This document shows positions 7,671 through 12,902 of a stretch of 12,902 bases of DNA, piece by piece (positions within the stretch are counted from its first letter, which is position 1; each line of letters starts with the position of its first letter). Under the pieces are notes generated by a model. It saw only the letters and a program-made list of their open reading frames with translations, was not told the origin of the DNA and made no database searches. The stretch covers positions 1-12,902 of the forward strand of contig JAITGR010000144.1 in assembly GCA_031280455.1 (NCBI GenBank), written 5' to 3'. The stretch is from Spirochaetaceae bacterium. GTDB taxonomy: Bacteria > Spirochaetota > Spirochaetia > Treponematales > Breznakiellaceae. Made by a program: the position numbers and the translations under genes.

Positions 7671-8738
7671 TTACCTCTTTTTAGACCGCGGCGCGTTAGA
7701 TAGCGATGCGGTAAAACGCGACGCGGCAATCGTTAAGACCACAATCCGTTCTTCGGGGTTGCCTATCCAGCAGGTATAGCCCAGCCGCGGGGCATCCCAG
7801 CGAGCGTTTTTCAAATCGAAGCCAAGCTGCGCCAGCGGAATCGTGTCCCGCCGGACGCTGAACACCACCGAGTAATCCAGCGGGCGGTCAAGGTAGAGCG
7901 AGACCGCCTCGGCCAGCAGCCCCGCCCCGCTCTGGCTGGACATAAACTCCTGGTACGCCTCAAACGGCACCGGGCCAATGTGAATCTCGAATTTGCCGGT
8001 AACGCTCGCGTACGTTCTGCCTATCTGGAGATTAACGCCCAGCGTAGAACTTTGCCGCCCCAACAGGGCGTAACTATCCGGCGGAATGTCGTAGGCGGCG
8101 GGGATAAAATCGCGCACTTCCAGCGCAAGGCCGAAGGTCCGGCGCAGCGTGGCTTCAAGACCGGCGCGGTTTTTTACCCGCAGCGAAAAATGCCGTGCCG
8201 ACTTCAGCACAATTCGTTCTTGCCGTGCGGGCAGATCCGCGTCCGGCGCAAAACCGGCAAGGCTCTTTACTATTTCCGAAAAAGGGTCGTCCGCGCTCCT
8301 GTCAAAACTTATCGCCTGCTGGTTTGCCGAATACGCGCGGTAGTAAAAGGTGAGAAAGCGGTGGTGGATAATGTCCAGAAAACGCCGCCAGGTATTGTCA
8401 AAGTGATTGTGGGAACGCCGGAACACATAACTGGTAAACTCCAGCGGCATAGGCCCGTTTACCCCCAAAAGGCCAAAAAAGTAAACAATAATAGCCGCGT
8501 CCAGCTCCGGCAGGCGGGCGTTCTCCACAATTTCGGCAATATCTGTAGGCGGAAAGTGCAAGTGCGGCATCTGGCCAAAACGGACACACTCGTCCCCGGG
8601 CGTTTCGCCGTGTCCCAGCCGAGGCTTGGACGGGTGGGCGTTCTCCACCGCGCGGACAAGCGCCCAAAAGTCAGGAGCCCCCGCCCCCCCCCGCAGCCGC
8701 GCCGCCGCCTTTTTTATTGGTTTTTTAAAGTTTTCCAT
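7671..8738 (-). CDS. tssG: T6SS baseplate subunit TssG
   Basis: This 355-residue protein is of the TssG (VCA0111/ImpH) family, a subunit of the baseplate wedge with TssE, TssF and TssK. Family-typical segments are the MPHLHFPPTDI region (57-67), FFGLLGVNGPMPLEFTSYV (87-105), FLDIIHHRFLTFYYRAY (120-136) and the C-terminal RLGYTCWIG (318-326). The start at 8738 (MENFKKPIKK) is preferred: it is the first in-frame ATG that gives a normal family length, and G-rich sequence lies just upstream. A longer frame to 8807 adds residues unlike the family. Codons 16-19 contain nine consecutive G on the coding strand (8684-8692), and two A6 runs lie in the first ten codons, so slippage there would abolish the protein. 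rsmE, not tssF, lies upstream, so the operon is split from the other T6SS genes. Confidence 0.95.
   Translation of the reverse strand: MENFKKPIKKAAARLRGGAGAPDFWALVRAVENAHPSKPRLGHGETPGDECVRFGQMPHLHFPPTDIAEIVENARLPELDAAIIVYFFGLLGVNGPMPLEFTSYVFRRSHNHFDNTWRRFLDIIHHRFLTFYYRAYSANQQAISFDRSADDPFSEIVKSLAGFAPDADLPARQERIVLKSARHFSLRVKNRAGLEATLRRTFGLALEVRDFIPAAYDIPPDSYALLGRQSSTLGVNLQIGRTYASVTGKFEIHIGPVPFEAYQEFMSSQSGAGLLAEAVSLYLDRPLDYSVVFSVRRDTIPLAQLGFDLKNARWDAPRLGYTCWIGNPEERIVVLTIAASRFTASLSNAPRSKKR
8684..8692 (-). repeat. Homopolymeric G9 tract in the 5' end of tssG
   Basis: Nine consecutive C on the plus strand give G9 on the coding strand within tssG codons 16-19 (Arg-Gly-Gly-Ala). A further G5 run follows after one C. 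Tracts of this length are known slippage sites, including in Treponema pallidum, where poly-G tracts vary in length. Confidence 0.9.
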
Positions 8739-8749
8739 CGCCGCCCCCC

Positions 8750-8778
8750 ATTCTAGCACAAAACCGGCACGGAAGTAA
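8750..8778 (-). promoter_or_regulatory. Candidate promoter of the T6SS operon
   Basis: On the minus strand an extended -10 element TGCTAGAAT (TAGAAT at 8750-8755, TG at 8757-8758) is separated by 17 bases from a poor -35 match TTACTT (8773-8778). The inferred start near 8743 leaves only about five bases before the tssG ATG at 8738, so the transcript would be almost leaderless. If not a promoter, the operon could instead be read through from rsmE, since no convincing terminator separates them. Confidence 0.33.
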
Positions 8779-8837
8779 GCACACGAGGAGGCCCCGCAGC
8801 GCGACATCGAAAAACCTGACTATAGGAGGACAACCGG

Positions 8838-9557
8838 CTACCGGCAGCCGGCAAGCACACAGGCGGCTATACAGGCCGTTTCGGTGCGGAGCGCGCGGCT
8901 GCCCAGACTAAGCCGCAAAAAACCCGCGCCGTCAAAAAGAGCGCGCTCCCGCGCGGACCAGCCGCGCTCGGGGCCGACGGCAACGGCGGCGGCGGCATAT
9001 CGCGGCGCAAGACTGGCGAAACTGCCGCGCGGGTCAACAGTGTCGCAGGCGGCGCAGAGAAGGCCGCTGTGCCGTTCCGCCCCCGCCGCCGCAATCCAGG
9101 CATTCAGACTTTCAAACCGGCACACCTCGGGCAGCACCGTGTCCCGCGCCTGTTCAAGCCCTTCAATAAGCGCCGCGCGGGCACCGCCGTCTTCCAGCAG
9201 CGTGGTGGCGCGGTAACTTTTATCCCCCAAATCCGCCGCAATCACGTCGATACACGCCACACCAAACCCGGCCAGCTCGCGCAGCAGCCGCCGCAGTTGA
9301 ATAGGGCGCGGAAAGCCAACCCCCAGCCGGAGCGGGATTTTCGGCGGCGGCGGACTGCGCCCCTCAAACGCGCAATAAAGCTCGCCCGCCTCCCCCACAG
9401 CCTCGATACGCCCGCGCCCCACCGCGCCGCCAAGAACACCCGCGTCAAAACAATCCCCCGGCTTTTTGTGCAGCACCTTCCGCAAATGCTCCACCCGCCG
9501 GTCCCGCCGGGGAAGCGGTGCGCCAAGCTCTTCAGGTGAAAAAAGCACCAAATTCAT
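8838..9557 (-). CDS. rsmE: 16S rRNA (uracil1498-N3)-methyltransferase RsmE
   Basis: This 239-residue SPOUT-class methyltransferase would use S-adenosylmethionine to methylate N3 of U1498 in 16S rRNA. An N-terminal PUA-like part contains the HLRKVLH motif (24-30) and KPGDCFD. The knotted catalytic part has KSYRATTLLEDG (113-124), GLEQARDTVLPEV (133-145), VGPERGW (194-200, where the family usually has GPEGGF) and the C-terminal signature LGSRALRTETA (218-228). The ATG at 9557 gives the family-typical beginning and length, although its ribosome site is weak. The frame extends upstream to 9719 but overlaps the dehydrogenase gene and adds no conserved sequence. It starts 44 bases after the dehydrogenase gene and precedes the T6SS operon on the same strand. 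It is a housekeeping gene with no evident link to secretion. Confidence 0.92.
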   Translation of the reverse strand: MNLVLFSPEELGAPLPRRDRRVEHLRKVLHKKPGDCFDAGVLGGAVGRGRIEAVGEAGELYCAFEGRSPPPPKIPLRLGVGFPRPIQLRRLLRELAGFGVACIDVIAADLGDKSYRATTLLEDGGARAALIEGLEQARDTVLPEVCRFESLNAWIAAAGAERHSGLLCAACDTVDPRGSFASLAPRYAAAAVAVGPERGWSARERALFDGAGFLRLSLGSRALRTETACIAACVLAGCR

Positions 9558-9601
9558 TACAGTATGAGTATTTTTTGAACACAGCGCGGCACACAACGCG
9601 C

Positions 9602-10591
9602 CTACGACAGCCGGAGACTGTCTTTGTTGAAAACATTCGGCGGCGACCCGCCGGCAAGATACGCGCGCATACCGTCCAGCGCTTCCTTCGCCATAGCCAC
9701 CCGCGTATCGTAACACCATGTACCGATGTGCGGCGCCAGAACAACCCGGTCAAGCGCCAGCAACTCCTTTGCAATAGCCGGCTCATCCTCGAACACATCC
9801 AGCGCCGCTCCGCAAATATCGCCATTTTTAATGGCGCGCGCCAGCGCCGCCTCGTCGACCAGCTTACCCCGCGCCGCGTTAATCAGAAACGCGCTCTTTT
9901 TCATCAGTGCAAGCGTTTTTTCGTTAATTAAATGAAGATTTTCTGGCCGGTACGGACAGTTGAGGCTTACAAAGTCGGCGCGGGCGAGCAGCGTTTCCAG
10001 CGGCAGCCATTCAGCCTGTAGCGCGGCGCAGACATCCGGAGAAGCAGGACGCGGCGAGGCGTAGACAATACGCATACCAAGCCCGCGCGCCTTTCGCGCC
10101 AGCGCGCTGCCGATTCTCCCCAGCCCGACAATACCGAGCGTTTTGCCCATCACCGTCGATGAGCCGCCCAAAAACAAAGCGGGACTGGAGCAGCGCCCCT
10201 CCCGCCGCACCAGACGGTCGAGCCGGCTAATGTTACGCGCCGCATCCAGCAGCAGCGTCAGCGCAAGCTCGGCAGTCGGCTCGGTAACAGCCTGCGGCGT
10301 GTTGATGACCGCAATGCCCTTGGAGCCGGCGTACACACAGTCAACAGAATCGCAGCCGACACCCAGCCTGCCAATAACCTTAAGCCGCCGTCCGCCGGCA
10401 TCAATGAGCTGCCTGTCGAAAGGCATAAGGTCGACAAAAACGCCGTCAACCTCGCCCAGGCGCGCAAGCAACTCGTCCCGCCCAAAATGGCCGCTAATTT
10501 CCTCTTGGGGATATACAAGTTCAAAATCGCCGCCGGCATACTGAATAACATCTTCCGGCAGCCAAAAGTTGCTAACAATTGTTTTTTTCAT
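9602..10591 (-). CDS. D-isomer-specific 2-hydroxyacid dehydrogenase (SerA/glyoxylate reductase-like)
   Basis: This 329-residue cytoplasmic oxidoreductase interconverts a 2-keto acid and a D-2-hydroxy acid with NAD(P)H. The substrate-binding part contains GRLGVGCDSVD (74-84). The Rossmann motif is LGIVGLGRIGSALA (152-165). The catalytic set is complete: Arg241 in INAARGKLVDE, Glu270 in LDVFEDEP, and His288 in LAPHIGT. The second beta strand ends YASPRP (177-182) without the Asp that usually selects NAD, and with an Arg, which hints at NADP(H) use (inference). The start at 10591 (MKKTIVSNFW) is the first ATG, with GGAG about twelve bases upstream; a longer frame begins only with TTG. At this length it lacks the regulatory domains of large phosphoglycerate dehydrogenases, so 3-phosphoglycerate, glyoxylate or hydroxypyruvate are all possible substrates. 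It lies 55 bases after the tRNA gene. Confidence 0.88.
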   Translation of the reverse strand: MKKTIVSNFWLPEDVIQYAGGDFELVYPQEEISGHFGRDELLARLGEVDGVFVDLMPFDRQLIDAGGRRLKVIGRLGVGCDSVDCVYAGSKGIAVINTPQAVTEPTAELALTLLLDAARNISRLDRLVRREGRCSSPALFLGGSSTVMGKTLGIVGLGRIGSALARKARGLGMRIVYASPRPASPDVCAALQAEWLPLETLLARADFVSLNCPYRPENLHLINEKTLALMKKSAFLINAARGKLVDEAALARAIKNGDICGAALDVFEDEPAIAKELLALDRVVLAPHIGTWCYDTRVAMAKEALDGMRAYLAGGSPPNVFNKDSLRLS

Positions 10592-10646
10592 ATCGCAATA
10601 CCGCTCCACACCCACCGCGCCATTGATCAGCGGCAAGCAAACCCGA

Positions 10647-10717
10647 AGCGGACGACGGGAGTCGAACCCGCGTCACGAGCTTGGGAAGCTCGGATAATAC
10701 CGTTATATGACGTCCGC
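10647..10717 (-). tRNA. tRNA-Gly (anticodon CCC)
   Basis: The minus strand folds into a full cloverleaf of 71 bases. The acceptor stem GCGGACG pairs perfectly with CGTCCGC. The D arm is short, of the glycine type (ATATAACGGTATTAT). The anticodon stem CGAGC/GCTCG encloses loop TTCCCAA, giving anticodon CCC. The T arm has GGGTTCGACTCCC. The discriminator base is T, as usual for glycine tRNAs. No CCA is encoded after it (TTCGGG follows), so CCA must be added enzymatically. The 5' end abuts a T4 run after a small hairpin, leaving no room for a separate promoter, so it is probably processed from a longer transcript. Confidence 0.96.
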
Positions 10718-10721
10718 AAAA

Positions 10722-10736
10722 CGGGCATTCCGCCCG
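10722..10736 (-). terminator. Small hairpin with T4 before the tRNA
   Basis: On the minus strand CGGGC and GCCCG flank GGAAT and are followed by TTTT directly at the tRNA 5' end. It could be a weak terminator or attenuator for the small ribosomal gene, or a processing signal for the tRNA. The stem is only five pairs, so this is tentative. Confidence 0.3.
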
Positions 10737-10744
10737 AAAACCAG

Positions 10745-10762
10745 AAAGCGGCTTACCGCTTT
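10745..10762 (-). terminator. Hairpin spanning the stop codon of the small ribosomal protein gene
   Basis: A perfect seven-pair inverted repeat, AAAGCGG / CCGCTTT with loop TAAG on the minus strand, contains the TAA stop. It is followed by CTGGTTTT on the minus strand and by T5 on the plus strand side. It may stabilise or terminate the short mRNA, and could work in either direction. Confidence 0.4.
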
Positions 10763-10845
10763 TTCTTATGCCTGTTTTTTCTCAGCTTTTTTTTACGTTT
10801 ATGCGTGGCGATTTTGCGCAATTTTCGCTTTCTTCCGCAGGGCAC
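10753..10845 (-). CDS. AURKAIP1/COX24 (mS38/bS22-like) small ribosomal protein, 30 aa
   Basis: The frame starts with GTG at 10845, preceded by a perfect AAGGAGG (10851-10857) at five-base spacing, and ends with TAA at 10753-10755. The product has 30 residues, starts MPCGRKRK, contains KIATHKRKK and ends NRHKKKR. It has about 18 Lys or Arg residues and no acidic residue. I recognise it as the short AURKAIP1/COX24-domain protein annotated in spirochaetes. It belongs to the same small basic group as mitochondrial mS38 and mycobacterial bS22, which sit on the small ribosomal subunit. The gene lies 35 bases upstream of tRNA-Gly on the same strand, a fitting translation-related pair. It has an A8 run in its coding strand. 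The ribosomal role in this organism is inferred from family knowledge. Confidence 0.87.
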   Translation of the reverse strand: MPCGRKRKLRKIATHKRKKKLRKNRHKKKR

Positions 10846-10892
10846 TATGGCCTCCTTGACCTAATCTAGCCGGTTCACCACCAGCCAACCAA

Positions 10893-10921
10893 AGCCTACC
10901 GCGCCACGCCAAAAATTGCAA
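10893..10921 (-). promoter_or_regulatory. Candidate promoter for the small ribosomal protein and tRNA-Gly
   Basis: On the minus strand TTGCAA (10916-10921) is followed after exactly 17 bases by TAGGCT (10893-10898), a fair -35 and a poor -10 match. It would give a leader of about 40 bases before the GTG at 10845. The rest of 10846-10950 shows no other gene or clear element. Confidence 0.3.
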
Positions 10922-10950
10922 GAGGCCGCAATCACTCACGTAAAATCTAA

Positions 10951-10987
10951 CCACGGAAAAACGCGGAATAAACGGGTTTTTCTGTGG
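10951..10987 (-). terminator. Terminator of the omptin gene (long imperfect hairpin)
   Basis: Directly after the omptin TGA, a 15-position stem with two mismatches (minus strand CCACAGAAAAACCCG pairing with CGCGTTTTTCCGTGG, loop TTTATTC) is followed by TTAGATTTTA. The reverse strand also presents T-rich arms, so it could act in both directions, though the only gene clearly ending here is omptin. Confidence 0.55.
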
Positions 10988-10988
10988 A

Positions 10989-11948
10989 TCAGGGGCCGGG
11001 GGATTCGATGTTGAACACAATGCCCAGCTTTCCGCTAAAGAGCGTACTGTCTGTGCCGGACTGAGAACCGGAGATAGGCGTAAAGGCACCGCCGCCTTCA
11101 CCTATGCTGTTTACAAGCGTCGTTCCTTTTAGCCGGTAGATACCTTCGTACCGGAGCCCCGCAACGAATCCCATGCTTTTTGCCGCACCAGGATAGTACA
11201 CAGCCGACACCTCGACTTCGGTTCCTATGCCGCCCTGCATCGTGTCCAAAAACTGCGCGCCGCGAATAAAGTGACTGTCCAGCGCTTCGGCCCAGATATA
11301 CGGATACAGGCGCGCGCTGACCGAAAGGGTAACGCGGTTTTTTATGGTGTACGCGCCGCGCACGCCCGCAAACACGGTGTACAGAACTTGTTCATAACTG
11401 ATGAGCGTGCCGGAAACACTGGTTTTTGGCCAGTCCGCGTCCCACGGTTCGCTGCTGCCGTTGGGCGGATATTGCAGGTAGCCGTCCTGCGCCGACCATT
11501 TCCGCGCAAAGTACGCAAGACCGGCGGACGGCTCCAGTTGAAAATTGCGGAACGCAAACGTATATCCCAGCGTAAACGCCATGCTGCCGTGCCTGTCGGT
11601 GTATAAATCGTGCCGGGAATAGTGCGAAACCGCGTCCGAGTCGTCCAGCAGATAGTCAAAGTCTTCCATGACGCCGGAGCGGGCGGCCAGCGGAAGCGCC
11701 GAAAACAACGCAAGACCGGCGAAGAAATGCCACACGCGCAGCCTGCCGGACACGCTGATTGCCGGCAAGGCCTGTTCGTGCCAGGCGAGCGTACTTACGG
11801 TTTTGCCGCCCATAAACACGTACTCGTTTGTCGTGCCGCCCAAAAGACCCGTAGCGAGTTCGACAGACGCGCCGAGTACGTCGCGCGAAAACAAGGCGGC
11901 GGGCAGCACGGCAAGCACACAGACGAAAAACCGTTTGGGGGCAGTCAT
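10989..11948 (-). CDS. Omptin-family outer-membrane protease
   Basis: This 319-residue protein has an N-terminal signal peptide (basic MTAPKRFF, then hydrophobic VCVLAVLPAALF, cleavage around 21-27) and alternating beta-barrel strands throughout. Omptins (OmpT, Pla) are ten-strand outer-membrane aspartate-histidine proteases that cut surface or host proteins, usually at basic residues. Family-like positions are KTVSTLAW (49-56, compare the KVSQLDW region of OmpT), MEDFDY (94-99) with Asp96 and Asp98 matching the OmpT pair Asp83/Asp85, SRHD (111-114), and LDSHF (223-227) with Asp224 and His226 matching Asp210/His212. The catalytic set therefore appears intact. ATG at 11948 follows GAAGG at a short spacing. 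The gene stands alone, with a 438-bp non-coding region upstream and a terminator downstream. The match is by motif reading, not by search; a different porin-like barrel is the alternative. Confidence 0.78.
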   Translation of the reverse strand: MTAPKRFFVCVLAVLPAALFSRDVLGASVELATGLLGGTTNEYVFMGGKTVSTLAWHEQALPAISVSGRLRVWHFFAGLALFSALPLAARSGVMEDFDYLLDDSDAVSHYSRHDLYTDRHGSMAFTLGYTFAFRNFQLEPSAGLAYFARKWSAQDGYLQYPPNGSSEPWDADWPKTSVSGTLISYEQVLYTVFAGVRGAYTIKNRVTLSVSARLYPYIWAEALDSHFIRGAQFLDTMQGGIGTEVEVSAVYYPGAAKSMGFVAGLRYEGIYRLKGTTLVNSIGEGGGAFTPISGSQSGTDSTLFSGKLGIVFNIESPGP

Positions 11949-11994
11949 AGCGCCTTCATTGTACTGGTTGTTAATCGCCGGCAGCCAGTAGGCG

Positions 11995-12021
11995 ACGCAA
12001 AACGGCGAAGCCGTTTTGCGT
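11995..12021. repeat. Perfect hairpin 1 of a triple palindrome array
   Basis: ACGCAAAACGGC and GCCGTTTTGCGT form a perfect 12-pair inverted repeat around the three-base spacer GAA. It abuts the next hairpin with no intervening base and lies in the region between omptin and leuB. Confidence 0.95.
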
Positions 12022-12048
12022 TTGGAGTTGCGCTACGCGCAACTCCAA
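12022..12048. repeat. Perfect hairpin 2 of a triple palindrome array
   Basis: TTGGAGTTGCGC and GCGCAACTCCAA form a perfect 12-pair inverted repeat around spacer TAC. Its core, GCGCTACGCGC, is the exact reverse complement of the core of hairpin 3. Confidence 0.95.
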
Positions 12049-12073
12049 GCCCAAGGCGCGTAGCGCCTTGGGC
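12049..12073. repeat. Perfect hairpin 3 of a triple palindrome array
   Basis: GCCCAAGGCGC and GCGCCTTGGGC form a perfect 11-pair inverted repeat around spacer GTA. A weaker fourth palindrome, GCCGC-CT-GCGGC, follows at about 12089-12100. No T tract follows on either strand, so these are not simple terminators. Confidence 0.95.
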
Positions 12074-12130
12074 AGGCTTGTGGCGAGGCCGCCTGCGGCG
12101 CGGGTTAAAGTTTTTCGGCTTTTTGACGAT

Positions 12131-12136
12131 ATTATA
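12131..12136 (-). promoter_or_regulatory. Consensus -10 box, possible omptin promoter
   Basis: The minus strand reads TATAAT here, but I see no acceptable -35 at 16-18 bases. If used, the omptin mRNA would start near 12124 and carry the three perfect hairpins in a 175-base leader. The plus strand reads TATTAT at 12130-12135, offering a -10 for the structured block that follows. Confidence 0.28.
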
Positions 12137-12138
12137 AG

Positions 12139-12231
12139 TGTTGGAAGCACGGTTCCCCTCCCAAATCACTGTGCTGCCAACATGCCTCAAGGGCAGGGCC
12201 GGTGCGTTTTTGACGTCCGGCCTTTTTTTTT
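12139..12231 (+). ncRNA. Candidate small structured RNA with its own terminator
   Basis: On the plus strand TGTTGG (12139-12144) pairs with CCAACA (12177-12182). Inside it, AGCACGGT (12146-12153) pairs with ACTGTGCT (12168-12175) with one G-T wobble, around a 14-base C-rich loop. The only interruption is one A/G mismatch. It is followed by an intrinsic terminator. No coding gene lies on the plus strand nearby, so a small RNA of about 95 bases is a reasonable reading. It does not match the SRP RNA core or any other RNA family I can recognise. The evidence is structural only. Confidence 0.35.
12197..12231 (+). terminator. Rho-independent terminator on the plus strand
   Basis: GGCCGG (12197-12202) pairs with CCGGCC (12217-12222) across a 14-base loop and is followed by nine T (12223-12231). 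The orientation is opposite to all the protein genes, so it ends a plus-strand transcript or protects leuB from opposing transcription. Confidence 0.65.
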
Positions 12232-12360
12232 CACGGTGGGGCATTAGAGCCTGTTGCATCAGGCTAAAGCATTACGAAACGTGCGTTTTTAAGAGGCCAC
12301 GCGCGCGCCGGTTTTCCGCCGGTTTTACCAAGACAAAAAGCGGATCGTGCCGGCGCTCCA

Positions 12361-12386
12361 CGCCGCCGGTCGAGCCGCTGGCGGCG
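12361..12386 (-). terminator. GC-rich hairpin directly after leuB
   Basis: CGCCGCC and GGCGGCG form a perfect seven-pair stem around a 12-base loop, starting at the base after the leuB TAA on the minus strand. There is no T tract, so it may be a 3' stabiliser or a weak, possibly Rho-assisted, end. Confidence 0.4.
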
Positions 12387-12902
12387 TTATAGGGCCGCCA
12401 GCACCGCTTCGCCCATTTCGCGGGTGCCGGCTGGTTTTTCTGACGCGCAGCCAGCCTCGCCGCCTTTACCGGCAATGTCGCGGGTGCGGAAACCGGCGCG
12501 CAGCACTTTCTGTACCGCGACTTCAATCTTTTGCGCTTCGGCCTCGCGGCTAAACGAGTAGCGCAGCATCATCGCGCCGGAAAGAATCGCCGCCAAAGGA
12601 TTGGCGCAGTCTTTGCCGGCAATATCCGGCGCCGAGCCGTGAATCGGCTCGTACAGACCTGCCGGATACGCGCGCCCTTCCGGCTTTTCCCCCAGACTTG
12701 CCGAGGCAAGCATCCCGATAGATCCCGACAGCACCGAGGCCTCATCGCTTAAAATGTCGCCAAACAAATTGGAGGTAACAATAACGTCAAACTGCCCCGG
12801 CGCGCGCACAAGCTGCATCGCCGCGTTGTCGACATACATGTAGCTCGTTTCAATAGCGGGAAACTCGTTCGCTATGGCAGCGGCGGTCTCCCGCCACAAA
12901 CG
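12387..12902 (-). CDS. leuB: 3-isopropylmalate dehydrogenase LeuB (C-terminal half; 5' end outside window)
   Basis: The final 171 codons of leuB enter from the right edge, in frame from 12902 (RLWRETA...). LeuB oxidatively decarboxylates 3-isopropylmalate with NAD to 2-ketoisocaproate in leucine synthesis, in the cytoplasm. Diagnostic segments are [30 protein letters not shown], which carries the two metal-binding Asp residues, [32 protein letters not shown] (cofactor-binding loop) and a final [11 protein letters not shown] helix. The [19 protein letters not shown] form matches LeuB better than isocitrate dehydrogenase or tartrate dehydrogenase. The reading frame is intact to its TAA at 12387-12389, and the first half presumably lies just beyond the window. 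Confidence 0.95.
   Translation of the reverse strand, partial: RLWRETAAAIANEFPAIETSYMYVDNAAMQLVRAPGQFDVIVTSNLFGDILSDEASVLSGSIGMLASASLGEKPEGRAYPAGLYEPIHGSAPDIAGKDCANPLAAILSGAMMLRYSFSREAEAQKIEVAVQKVLRAGFRTRDIAGKGGEAGCASEKPAGTREMGEAVLAAL

Larger units (their letters stand above)
11949..12386. other. Non-coding region between omptin and leuB
   Basis: This 438-bp stretch holds, from left to right, the triple perfect hairpin array, a -10-like AT-rich patch, the structured block with its plus-strand terminator, a six-pair hairpin AGCCTG/CAGGCT (12248-12265), and GC-rich short repeats of CCGGCG after leuB. A frame on the minus strand (11945-12259) crosses all the hairpins, is dominated by Arg/Pro/Ala and has no convincing start, so I do not call it a gene. 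Confidence 0.75.

Noticed and set aside
8834..8853. Terminator at the end of rsmE
   Set aside because: CCGGC/GCCGG repeats can fold, but they overlap the stop codon and no T tract follows.
11610..12137. Plus-strand frame opposite the omptin gene
   Set aside because: It is antisense to the signal peptide and catalytic part of omptin and ends in the palindrome array; no family resemblance.
12139..12231. SRP (4.5S) RNA
   Set aside because: The conserved domain IV core with the GGAA-type tetraloop and asymmetric loop sequence is absent on both strands.
11945..12259. Minus-strand 104-residue frame between omptin and leuB
   Set aside because: It runs straight through the three perfect palindromes, has an Arg/Pro/Ala-rich product and no ribosome site, so it is probably non-coding.
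12248..12265. Possible insertion-sequence end around AGCCTGTTGCATCAGGCT
   Set aside because: It is only a six-pair hairpin with no partner terminal repeat, no transposase and no target duplication in the window.

Overview
The window is GC-rich bacterial DNA, and every gene I can support lies on the minus strand. The best guess for the organism is a spirochaete of the Treponema group, probably one of the GC-richer gut or free-living lineages. This rests on a 30-residue basic protein (MPCGRKRK...RHKKKR) of the AURKAIP1/COX24 (mS38/bS22-like) type that I associate with treponemes, a tRNA without an encoded CCA, and the mix of neighbours. No taxonomic marker gene is present, so this is inference.

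Reading along the minus strand from the right edge: the 3' half of leuB (12387-12902, cut by the window) is followed by a 438-bp non-coding stretch. That stretch holds a structured block ending in a plus-strand terminator (12139-12231, a possible small RNA) and three perfect hairpins placed end to end (11995-12073). Next come an omptin-family outer-membrane protease (10989-11948) with its catalytic residues intact and a strong imperfect terminator hairpin, the tiny mS38/bS22-like ribosomal protein gene (10753-10845), tRNA-Gly(CCC) (10647-10717), a D-2-hydroxyacid dehydrogenase (9602-10591) and rsmE (8838-9557).

From 8738 down to the left edge runs a compact type VI secretion (T6SS) operon: tssG (baseplate), clpV/tssH (sheath-disassembly ATPase), a PAAR-like spike tip, a gp27-like VgrG half, a separate gp5-like VgrG half, two small unrecognised genes, and a DUF6931-like gene that runs off the window. 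Genes are 3-31 bp apart or overlap by one base, and several Shine-Dalgarno sites overlap the preceding stop codon, so the set looks co-transcribed and partly translationally coupled. ClpV plus TssG point to a canonical T6SS rather than a phage tail. The sheath, tube, TssE/F/K and membrane-complex genes must lie elsewhere, because rsmE rather than tssF precedes tssG.

The unusual parts of the T6SS are the split VgrG with a poly-glycine linker and acidic tail, a PAAR-like protein with no histidine but four cysteines, a run of nine G in codons 16-19 of tssG that could allow phase switching, and two small orphan genes in the position where effectors, chaperones or adaptors usually sit.
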